The notes under the pieces: generated by a model
What the model was told of the DNA's origin: nothing
The model's database searches: none
What the model saw: the letters and a program-made list of their open reading frames with translations, nothing else
In this document: positions 1-5,265 of the stretch, one piece after another
Layout of the letters: every line of letters starts with the position of its first letter
Numbering within the stretch: position 1 is the stretch's first letter
Position numbers and translations under genes: made by a program
Assembly: GCA_021794705.1 (NCBI GenBank)
Contig: JAJYQH010000032.1
Coordinates: 1 to 6,598, forward strand
Length of the DNA: 6,598 bases
Source: Actinomycetes bacterium
Lineage (GTDB): Bacteria; Actinomycetota; Actinomycetes; Propionibacteriales; Propionibacteriaceae
Reading direction: 5' to 3'

Positions 1-25
1 CGGCCGGACCCGGCGCCCCGCCGCC

Positions 26-40
26 TAGGCTGGGGTCGTG
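26..40 (+). promoter_or_regulatory. pdxH promoter -10 element with leaderless GTG start
   Basis: TAGGCT at 26-31 matches the actinobacterial sigma-A -10 pattern TAnnnT. It is followed after 6 nt by the GTG at 38. No Shine-Dalgarno sequence precedes this GTG, so transcription probably begins at or next to the start codon, giving a leaderless mRNA. No recognisable -35 hexamer is seen in the few bases available upstream. The promoter call is inference from motif and spacing. Confidence 0.55.
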
Positions 41-670
41 GACGTACGCGGGATGCGCAAGAGCTACGAGAGCGGCGAGCTCGACGAGTCGGTGGCCGGG
101 GAGGACCCCGTCCGGCAGTTCCAGGAGTGGTTCGACAGGGCGCTCGCCGCCGGCGTCCCCGAGCCCAACGCGATGACCGTCGCGACCGTCGGCGCCGACG
201 GACGCCCGTCCACCCGGGTCGTGCTCGTCAAGTCGTTCGGCCCCGACGGGCTCGTCTGGTACACGAACTACCGGTCCCGCAAGGGACGCGACCTCGAGGT
301 CCACCCGTTCGCCGCCCTGCAGTTCCACTGGGTACAACTGGAGCGCGTCGTGCGGATCGAGGGGCCGGTCGAGAAGGTGTCGGCGGCGGAGTCCGACGAG
401 TACTTCGGGATGCGGCCGCTCGACAGCCGTCTCGGCGCCTGGGCCTCGCCACAGAGCGAGGTGATCCCCGGCCGGGCCACGCTGGTGAGCAACGCCGCCA
501 AGGCGTCGGCGCGGTTCGGCCTCAACCCGCCCCGACCGGAGTGGTGGGGCGGCTATCGTCTGCGTCCGGAGATGTGGGAGTTCTGGCAGGGGCGCAGGTC
601 GCGGTTGCACGACCGGCTCCGCTACCGCCTCGTCGACGGCCGCTGGGTCAGGGAGCGGCTGGCCCCCTGA
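38..670 (+). CDS. pdxH: Pyridoxine/pyridoxamine 5'-phosphate oxidase
   Basis: FMN-dependent cytosolic enzyme that oxidises pyridoxine 5'-phosphate or pyridoxamine 5'-phosphate to pyridoxal 5'-phosphate, using O2 and releasing H2O2. It serves vitamin B6 salvage and the last step of cofactor supply. The 210-aa length is normal for PdxH. The FMN-binding split-barrel signatures are visible: RVVLVK at residues 60-65 and YTNYRSRKG at 75-83. The C-terminal PdxH block [13 protein letters not shown] lies at 181-193, where R189 and H191 correspond to the substrate-contacting Arg/His of the E. coli enzyme (its R197 and H199), and the protein ends in the family-typical RLAP. I chose the GTG at 38 because it keeps the MRKSYE region and sits 6 nt behind a -10 hexamer. 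An in-frame ATG at 53 is the alternative and would shorten the protein by 5 residues. The gene is convergent with parE and appears monocistronic. Confidence 0.95.
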   Translation: MDVRGMRKSYESGELDESVAGEDPVRQFQEWFDRALAAGVPEPNAMTVATVGADGRPSTRVVLVKSFGPDGLVWYTNYRSRKGRDLEVHPFAALQFHWVQLERVVRIEGPVEKVSAAESDEYFGMRPLDSRLGAWASPQSEVIPGRATLVSNAAKASARFGLNPPRPEWWGGYRLRPEMWEFWQGRRSRLHDRLRYRLVDGRWVRERLAP

Positions 671-698
671 GAGGGTTCTCCTGTGCCGCCGCCGGGCA

Positions 699-717
699 GG
701 CCGGACTCCGGCCGGAG
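699..717. terminator. GC-rich overlapping palindromes after pdxH
   Basis: GGCCG (699-703) and CGGCC (709-713) form a 5-bp stem with loop GACTC. The overlapping segment 706-717 (CTCCGGCCGGAG) is a perfect 12-bp palindrome. It begins 28 nt after the pdxH stop codon. There is no T-tract, so a role as pdxH terminator is only a possibility; short GC palindromes are common by chance at this base composition. Confidence 0.25.
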
Positions 718-755
718 ATCGGCCGCGCGGTGCGGGTCGACGTACTCGGACGTCC

Positions 756-809
756 GGATCAGTTCGACGTTGACCACCGTGTTCGGTGGAAAACGTCGAA
801 CATTGATCC
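756..809. terminator. Large composite stem-loop between convergent pdxH and parE; possible bidirectional terminator
   Basis: The segment folds on itself almost completely. GGATCA (756-761) pairs with TGATCC (804-809), GTTCGACGTT (762-771) pairs with AACGTCGAAC (792-801), and CCACCG (774-779) pairs with CGGTGG (784-789), closing a TGTT loop. The only interruptions are a 2-nt AT bulge (802-803) and a GA/AA internal loop, giving 22 base pairs in 54 nt. It lies 86 nt past the pdxH stop and 115 nt past the parE stop on the opposite strand, which suits a bidirectional terminator. No T-tract follows on either strand, and it is noticeably richer in AT than its surroundings. A small structured RNA or the remnant of a palindromic repeat element are alternatives. 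The pairing is seen directly; the function is inferred. Confidence 0.45.
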
Positions 810-871
810 ACACAGCTGCCGGCTCCGCGTGCCGCCTGTCCAGCAGAGATCGCCAGCAGGAACGTCGAGAT

Positions 872-899
872 CGCCGGCCGCCCGAACCGAGGGCCGGCG
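872..899 (-). terminator. Hairpin after parE, probable terminator
   Basis: CGCCGGCC (872-879) and GGCCGGCG (892-899) form a perfect 8-bp stem with a 12-nt loop. On the minus strand it begins 25 nt after the parE stop codon, the usual distance for an intrinsic terminator. Only a mildly T-rich stretch follows, which is common in high-GC actinobacteria. Confidence 0.45.
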
Positions 900-923
900 G
901 ACGGGGTGGCAGTCGCGGGTCGG

Positions 924-3008
924 CTACGCGTCGATGCGTTCCGCGTCGAGGGCGTAGGCGCCGGCGATGATGAACTCCTTGCGGGGGGCGACCTCGTTGC
1001 CCATGAGCAACTCGAAGGTCTGTTCGGCGAGCAGGCCGTCATCGACGGTGAGCCGGCGCAGCGCCCGGCGCCGGGGGTCCATCGTCGTCTCCTTGAGCTG
1101 CTGGGCGTCCATCTCCCCGAGTCCCTTGTAACGCTGCGGTTCCTTGAACTTGATGCCCTTCTTGGTGAGTTCGGCGCTCTTGCGCTGGTACTCGGCGTCC
1201 GAATACGTGTAGATGTAGCGCTCCTGCCCCTTGCGGGGATTGGTCAACTCGAAGCGGTGCAGGGGCGGCACCGCCGAGTAGACGCGCCCCGCCTCGACGA
1301 GCGGACGCATGTAGCGGAAGAACAGCGTGGCGAGCAGCACCCGGATGTGCGCGCCGTCGGAATCGGCGTCGGCCATGAAGATGACCTTGCCGTACCGCGC
1401 CGACTCGAGGTCGAAGGTGCGCCCCGATCCCGCCCCGATCACCTGGAGGATCGACGCGCACTCCGCGTTCTTGAGCATGTCGCCCACCGACGCCTTCTGC
1501 ACGTTGAGGATCTTGCCCCGGATCGGCAGCAGCGCCTGGAACTCCGAGTTGCGGGCCACGTTCGCCGTGCCCAGCGCCGAGTCGCCCTCGACGATGAACA
1601 GCTCCGAGCGGTCGGTGTCGGTGCTGCGGCAGTCCTTGAGCTTGGTGGGCAGCGACGACGACTCGAGGGCGTTCTTGCGCCGCTGGTTCTCGCGGTGCGA
1701 GCGGGCCTGGACCCGGGTGCGCGACGCGTTGACCACCTTCTCGAGCAGGGTGCGCGCCTGCGCCTTCACCGCGGCCCGGTTGCTGGTGAGAAACTCGACC
1801 AGCTCCTGTTCGACGATGCGGGCGACGAGCCGGGTGACGGGCGGCGTCCCCAGCACCTCCTTGGTCTGGCCCTCGAACTGGGGTTCGGCCAGCCGGACGG
1901 TCACCACGGCGGTGAGGCCCTCGAGGATGTCGTCCTTGATGACCTCCTCGCCGGCCCGCAGCAGACGAGTGCCTTGCAGCGACGACGCGAAGGCCTTGGC
2001 GAGCCCGCGCTCGAACCCCTGGACGTGGGTGCCGCCCTTGGGCGTGGCGATGATGTTGACGAAGCTGCGCACCGTGCTGTCGTACCCGGCACCCCACCGC
2101 ACGGCGATGTCGACCTCGAGGTCGCGTTCGACGTCGGTGGGCGTCATGGACCCGGAGTCGTCGAGCATGGGCACCGTCTCGGTGAACCGGTCGTGGCCCT
2201 GCAACCGGAGGATGTCGGTGACCGGCTGATCGTGGGCGAGGTAGTCGGCGAACTCCGTGATGCCGCCGTCGTGGAGGAACGTCTCGGTCACCGGCTCGAT
2301 GCCTCGAGCGTCGGCGACGTGGATCGCCAGCCCGGGCACGAGGAAGCTGGTCTGGCGGGCGCGGTCGAGGAGGTGTTCCAGGCTCAACTCGGCGTCCGGC
2401 AGGAAGATCTGCCGGTCGGGCCAGTACCGGATGCGGGTGCCCGTGGTGCCCTTGGCCACGCGTCCCTTCTTGACCACACCCGATTGGGGGGTGAACGGCG
2501 CGTCGGGGCCGGGCCCGTCGAAGACGCCGGGGACGCCGCGGCGGAAGCTCATCGTCCACGTCGCGCCGAGCCGGTCGACCTCGACGTCGAGCCGGGTCGA
2601 CAAGGCGTTGACGACCGAGGCACCGACACCGTGCAGGCCGCCGGTGGCGTTGTAGGAGCCGGCGCCGAACTTGCCGCCGGCGTGCAGCTTGGTGAAGACG
2701 ACCTCGACGCCCGACAGCCCGGTGCGCGGTTCGGTGTCGACCGGGATGCCCCGGGCCTCGTCGGCCACCGAGATCGAGCCGTCGTGGTTGAGGCTCACCT
2801 CGATCCGGGTGCCGTACCCGGCGAGCGCCTCGTCGACGGCGTTGTCGATGATCTCCCAGAGGCAGTGCATCAGCCCCCGGGTGTCGGTCGAGCCGATGTA
2901 CATCGCCGGCCGCTTGCGGACGGCCTCGAGACCCTCCAGCACCAGGAGGTGGCGCGCTTCGTAGTCGCGACCCTCGCTCGACTTGGTCTGACCCACACGG
3001 TTCGGCAC
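924..3008 (-). CDS. parE: DNA topoisomerase IV / gyrase-like subunit B (ParE-type type IIA topoisomerase ATPase subunit)
   Basis: ATPase subunit of a type IIA topoisomerase, working as a heterotetramer with a ParC/GyrA-type subunit to pass one DNA duplex through another during chromosome decatenation and supercoil control. With the GTG at 3008 it is 694 aa. The N-terminal GHKL ATPase domain has EIIDNAVDE at 52-60, the region DEARGIPVD at 83-91, GLHGVG at 124-129, and the QTK loop at 381-383 in the transducer domain. The Toprim domain carries EGDSALG from E474 and the metal-binding DADSD at 547-551 (D547, D549, D551). The C-terminal PRKEFI is also typical. EGDSALGTA in place of the usual EGDSAGGSA and DSD in place of DVD point to the ParE-like paralogue of actinobacteria rather than GyrB, and no gyrA, recF or dnaA neighbour is present. 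A GTG at 3038 would add 10 residues, but the TACCCT element 7 nt before 3008 favours the shorter form. The partner parC is not in the window. Confidence 0.93.
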   Translation of the reverse strand: MPNRVGQTKSSEGRDYEARHLLVLEGLEAVRKRPAMYIGSTDTRGLMHCLWEIIDNAVDEALAGYGTRIEVSLNHDGSISVADEARGIPVDTEPRTGLSGVEVVFTKLHAGGKFGAGSYNATGGLHGVGASVVNALSTRLDVEVDRLGATWTMSFRRGVPGVFDGPGPDAPFTPQSGVVKKGRVAKGTTGTRIRYWPDRQIFLPDAELSLEHLLDRARQTSFLVPGLAIHVADARGIEPVTETFLHDGGITEFADYLAHDQPVTDILRLQGHDRFTETVPMLDDSGSMTPTDVERDLEVDIAVRWGAGYDSTVRSFVNIIATPKGGTHVQGFERGLAKAFASSLQGTRLLRAGEEVIKDDILEGLTAVVTVRLAEPQFEGQTKEVLGTPPVTRLVARIVEQELVEFLTSNRAAVKAQARTLLEKVVNASRTRVQARSHRENQRRKNALESSSLPTKLKDCRSTDTDRSELFIVEGDSALGTANVARNSEFQALLPIRGKILNVQKASVGDMLKNAECASILQVIGAGSGRTFDLESARYGKVIFMADADSDGAHIRVLLATLFFRYMRPLVEAGRVYSAVPPLHRFELTNPRKGQERYIYTYSDAEYQRKSAELTKKGIKFKEPQRYKGLGEMDAQQLKETTMDPRRRALRRLTVDDGLLAEQTFELLMGNEVAPRKEFIIAGAYALDAERIDA

Positions 3009-3021
3009 GCCCAGTAGGGTA
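3006..3021 (-). promoter_or_regulatory. parE promoter -10 element with leaderless GTG start
   Basis: On the minus strand TACCCT (3021 to 3016) is followed after 7 nt by the GTG at 3008-3006, which is in frame with parE. There is no Shine-Dalgarno before this codon. The arrangement mirrors the pdxH start and suggests a leaderless parE transcript. No clear -35 hexamer is seen. Confidence 0.55.
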
Positions 3022-3311
3022 CCCGCGACGACCGACACCCCGCCCGCCCCACGCCGCGGCCGCTTGTCGTGACCGTTCCGTCACCCGATCGTCACACAAT
3101 CGCGACCCGCGGCTCTCCCGGGGGTGGACGAGCGCCGGGTAGGGTACGGGAACAAACGATCAACCACACTCGTTCATATCGATGGTTCCTCCGGACGCCG
3201 CGTGTCTCCCGATGTGGGGCGAGCGGACGGGCCACCGGCCAGACAAGTGAACGGCATGGGATTGATCGACCACATGAGTGAAGAAGAATCAGAGTGAACG
3301 GAGGACCCGCC
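3009..3311. promoter_or_regulatory. Divergent promoter region between parE and the DUF7455-type gene
   Basis: This 303-bp gap has no convincing gene. It holds the parE -10 element at its left edge, three GTGAC/GTCAC half-sites (3069-3095), and a TAGGGT (3140-3145) facing the downstream small gene. The leader from about 3151 to 3311 is less GC-rich than the rest of the window in places and contains the perfect Shine-Dalgarno of the small gene at its end. A 7-codon ATG frame (3274-3297) ends just before that Shine-Dalgarno but has no ribosome-binding site of its own. No riboswitch or attenuator fold is recognised. Confidence 0.5.
3140..3145 (+). promoter_or_regulatory. Candidate -10 element for the DUF7455-type gene
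   Basis: TAGGGT fits TAnnnT and faces the downstream gene, implying a transcript start near 3151 and a 5' leader of about 160 nt. No good -35 hexamer is visible at 16-19 bp spacing, so this is tentative. The minus-strand reading of the overlapping bases also gives TACCCT, identical to the parE -10 element. Confidence 0.3.
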
Positions 3312-3509
3312 ATGAGCACACCAGTCATCGACGATCGGACCCTCAGTGCATCCGATCGCTGCGACCGTTGCGGGGCGCAGGCATATCTCCGGGTCACCCT
3401 GAACTCCGGAAGCGAACTGCTGTTCTGCGCCCACCACGCGCGGGCCCACGAGGACAAGCTGCGCCAGGTTGCCCTGCGCATCCACGACGAGACCGACAAG
3501 GTCCGCTGA
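3312..3509 (+). CDS. Small CxxC/CxxH putative zinc-binding protein (DUF7455-type)
   Basis: A 65-aa cytosolic protein of unknown function. Cysteines C17 and C20 (RCDRCGAQAY) and the pair C39/H42 (FCAHHARAH) make a likely four-ligand zinc-ribbon-like site, separated by a short strand-rich segment (residues 25-38). A charged helix follows (HEDKLRQVALRIHDETDKVR). The pattern matches the actinobacterial DUF7455 family as I remember it, where no biochemical role is established. The ATG at 3312 is chosen because GGAGGA (3300-3305) precedes it at ideal spacing; a GTG at 3294 would add six residues and swallow that Shine-Dalgarno. It is transcribed divergently from parE and followed by its own terminator, so it is probably monocistronic. 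Confidence 0.85.
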   Translation: MSTPVIDDRTLSASDRCDRCGAQAYLRVTLNSGSELLFCAHHARAHEDKLRQVALRIHDETDKVR

Positions 3510-3541
3510 ACCCTCCACGGCACTCGCAGACTGACTGAACG

Positions 3542-3577
3542 CGGCCCCGGCCCTCCACCACGGAGGTGCCGGGGCCG
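3542..3577 (+). terminator. Intrinsic terminator of the DUF7455-type gene
   Basis: CGGCCCCGGC (3542-3551) pairs perfectly with GCCGGGGCCG (3568-3577). After a single bulged T (3567) the stem continues with CCTCC (3552-3556) and GGAGG (3562-3566), leaving the loop ACCAC. This gives 15 base pairs in total, starting 32 nt after the stop codon and followed by TTCCG. It is the strongest terminator-like structure in the window. Confidence 0.75.
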
Positions 3578-3629
3578 TTCCGCGTCCACTCGTCCGAGCC
3601 GATGCCTGCCACCGATCGCGGGGGCGGCA

Positions 3630-3635
3630 TAGGGT
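3630..3635 (+). promoter_or_regulatory. Candidate -10 element for the aldo/keto reductase gene
   Basis: TAGGGT lies downstream of the preceding terminator and 75 bp before the aldo/keto reductase ATG, implying a start near 3642 and a leader of about 63 nt. The -35 region is not recognisable. Identity rests on the TAnnnT match and on position only. Confidence 0.4.
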
Positions 3636-3704
3636 GGGGGCATCACCGCACATCACATCGGAACGGATGCCGCCCGGGCAGCCGTCGCGAGCAGTGGAGG
3701 AACC

Positions 3705-4565
3705 ATGGAACATCGTCGTTTCGGACGCACCGGCCATGACAGCTCGGTGCTGGTCTACGGGGCCGCCTCGCTGGGCGAGGTGTCCCAGCAGGTCGCATAC
3801 GACTCGATCGCCGAGGCCCGTGCCGCAGACATCAACCACTTCGACACCGCCGCGTCCTACGGTCACGCCGAGGAGGTCATGGGCCCCGTGATCGCGCCGA
3901 TCCGCGCCGACATCTTCCTCGCGACCAAGACCGGCATGCGCAGCGAGGGCGAGGCCTGGGCCGAGATCAACCGCTCCCTCGAGCTGCTGCAGACCGACCA
4001 CGTCGACCTGCTCCAGGTGCACGCGGTGTGCGACATGACGATGCTCGACGAGGTCTTCGCCCCGGGCGGGCCGATGCCGGCCTTCGAGCGCGCCCGCGAG
4101 GAGGGCATGACCCGGTTCATCGGGATCACCGGCCACACCGAGGCGGCGCCCTCCACTCATGCGGAGGCGCTGCGCCGCTTCGACTTCGACTCGGTGCTCA
4201 CGCCGCTCAACTGGCTGCTCTACCAGGACCCCAAGTTCGCCGACGACATCACCGAACTGTTCGAGCTCGCGACCTCCCGCGACGTCGGCATCAGGACGAT
4301 CAAGGCCGTCATGCGCCGGCCCTGGGGGGAGGACAAGCGGACCTACGCCACCTGGTACGTGCCGTTCGACGAGCAGCAGCTGACGACCGCCGCGATCTCG
4401 TGGGTGCTCAACAAGTTCCCGCAGGTCACCGGCATCGCGACGGCCGGGGAGACCCGCCTGCTCAACCAGGCGATCACCGCGGAGGCCAACCGGATCAGCG
4501 TCGAGGAGGCCGAGGGTGTGCTCTCCGGCGTCCGCGACTACCAGAGCATCTTCCAGCCCGCCTGA
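3705..4565 (+). CDS. Aldo/keto reductase family oxidoreductase
   Basis: Predicted cytosolic oxidoreductase of the aldo/keto reductase superfamily, a (beta/alpha)8 barrel that usually reduces carbonyl groups with NADPH. The 286-aa length is within the family range. All four catalytic positions are visible: D47 and Y52 in HFDTAASYG, K75 in ATKTG, and H106 in LLQVHAV. The N-terminal RRFGRTGHDSSVLVYGAASLG is the usual first strand and loop. The C-terminal stretch GIATAGETRLLNQAI (about 245-259) corresponds to the family's late cofactor-binding segment. GGAGG (3696-3700) lies close before the ATG at 3705, with only 4 nt between. The gene has its own candidate promoter and ends 7 nt before the stop of the convergent acetyltransferase gene. 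The physiological substrate cannot be told from sequence, and no pathway neighbour helps. The mid-region variant (ITGHTEAAP) resembles the uncharacterised predicted-oxidoreductase branch more than sugar reductases. Confidence 0.9.
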   Translation: MEHRRFGRTGHDSSVLVYGAASLGEVSQQVAYDSIAEARAADINHFDTAASYGHAEEVMGPVIAPIRADIFLATKTGMRSEGEAWAEINRSLELLQTDHVDLLQVHAVCDMTMLDEVFAPGGPMPAFERAREEGMTRFIGITGHTEAAPSTHAEALRRFDFDSVLTPLNWLLYQDPKFADDITELFELATSRDVGIRTIKAVMRRPWGEDKRTYATWYVPFDEQQLTTAAISWVLNKFPQVTGIATAGETRLLNQAITAEANRISVEEAEGVLSGVRDYQSIFQPA

Positions 4566-4572
4566 ACCCGGC

Positions 4573-5100
4573 TCAGTTCTCCTCCGCTTCCGGACGGCGC
4601 ACCATGCGGATCTCGCACCGGCCACGCCAGCCGTCCGGAAGCGGCTGGCTGGTCCCGTCGGGCACGAACCCGTGCCTGCGGTAGAAGGCCTGAGCACGGG
4701 GGTTGTCGTCGAGCACCCAGAGGTACGCGGGGGCGTCCCCGATGGCGATCTGCAGCAGCCGGTCGGCGATCCCTGAGCCCTGCGCCTCCTGCAGCAGGTA
4801 GATCATCGTGAGTTCGAGGGACGCCGGACAGCCGGCGTCCCTCGCCGGTTCCGCGCCGGCCACCCCGACGATCCGGTCGTCCGCGGACACGACCAGCCAC
4901 AGGTAGTGGCCGCTATCGAGCAGGCGTTCCCAGAACTGGACGGTCCTCCGGACGCCGAGCCGCTGCCGCTCGATGATCGAGGGGTCGACGATCGCGCCGT
5001 AGGTCTGGCGCCACGCCTCCACCTTCATGTCGGCCAGCGCTGTCAGATCCGCATGGGACGCCTGCCGGATGCGGTATCCAGCGGCCCGGTCCGTGCCCAC
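4573..5100 (-). CDS. GNAT family N-acetyltransferase
   Basis: A 175-aa GCN5-related acetyltransferase, predicted to move an acetyl group from acetyl-CoA to an amine of an unknown substrate. The fold is recognisable from the start: YRIRQASHADLTALADM (residues 9-25) is the first strand and helix, and VVSADDRIVGVAG covers the central strands. The acetyl-CoA pyrophosphate loop Q-G-S-G-I-A lies at 107-112, matching Q/R-x-x-G-x-G/A, followed by the helix ADRLLQIAI. NPRAQAFYRRHGF carries Y140 at the usual general-acid position. I chose the GTG at 5100 because GGAGGAGG (minus strand, 5116 to 5109) precedes it by 8 nt. In-frame GTG at 5142 and a longer frame to 5202 give 189 or 209 aa with a low-complexity extension. 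The gene converges on the aldo/keto reductase with a 7-nt gap, and its last 60 bp contain a perfect inverted repeat. Confidence 0.88.
   Translation of the reverse strand: MGTDRAAGYRIRQASHADLTALADMKVEAWRQTYGAIVDPSIIERQRLGVRRTVQFWERLLDSGHYLWLVVSADDRIVGVAGAEPARDAGCPASLELTMIYLLQEAQGSGIADRLLQIAIGDAPAYLWVLDDNPRAQAFYRRHGFVPDGTSQPLPDGWRGRCEIRMVRRPEAEEN
4584..4644. repeat. Perfect 15-bp inverted repeat overlapping the GNAT 3' end; possible terminator for the aldo/keto reductase
   Basis: CCGCTTCCGGACGGC (4584-4598) and GCCGTCCGGAAGCGG (4630-4644) are exact reverse complements separated by 31 nt. The left arm begins 19 nt after the aldo/keto reductase stop, a position expected of its terminator, yet the whole structure lies inside the C-terminal codons of the convergent acetyltransferase gene. 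There is no T-tract. The repeat is seen directly; its function is inferred. Confidence 0.5.
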
Positions 5101-5150
5101 GTGCAGTTCCTCCTCCGACGGCGTTGCCCCCTCGGGAGCCACAGGCCGGG

Positions 5151-5156
5151 AGCCTA
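5151..5156 (-). promoter_or_regulatory. Candidate -10 element for the GNAT gene
   Basis: On the minus strand TAGGCT (5156 to 5151) is identical to the pdxH -10 hexamer. It predicts a start near 5144-5142 and a leader of about 42 nt ahead of the Shine-Dalgarno-preceded GTG at 5100. An in-frame GTG lies 8 nt after it, so a leaderless longer protein is also conceivable. Confidence 0.45.
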
Positions 5157-5265
5157 GCGGACGCCGGCCGCTCCCCCTGTCGCCCGCCTCCTGGGGTGGC
5201 ACCGGGTTTGCGAGCTACGCGCCCGGGTATTCAGCGCCCGGAAGCCGGCGGACGGAAGGAGTGCG

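Noticed and set aside
747..756. Perfect 10-bp palindrome CGGACGTCCG beside the composite stem-loop
   Set aside because: Short GC palindromes are frequent here. It could add to an operator-like reading of the gap, but nothing else supports that.
906..3017. A plus-strand open frame of about 700 codons opposite parE
   Set aside because: It is antisense to a protein with complete GHKL and Toprim motifs, and its translation is low-complexity (Arg, Gly, Val, Leu and acidic residues) with no recognisable domain. Long antisense frames are expected at this GC content.
3230..3240. GGCC-ACC-GGCC small dyad in the leader of the DUF7455-type gene
   Set aside because: A 4-bp stem with a 3-nt loop is expected by chance in such GC-rich DNA and has no associated motif.
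3274..3297. Seven-codon ATG frame (MSEEESE) just before the Shine-Dalgarno of the DUF7455-type gene, a possible leader peptide
   Set aside because: It has no ribosome-binding site of its own, no run of regulatory codons, and no alternative hairpins around it that would support attenuation.
3174..4697. A minus-strand open frame of about 500 codons opposite the small zinc-ribbon-like gene and the aldo/keto reductase
   Set aside because: It runs across two genes, a terminator and promoter sequence, and has no family motif. It is a GC-composition shadow.
5208..5233. TTGCGA (5208-5213) and TATTCA (5228-5233) as a promoter for the Nramp-like gene
   Set aside because: The spacing is only 14 bp and the -10 lacks the final T of TAnnnT. 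Some promoter must exist in 5157-5265, but I cannot place it.
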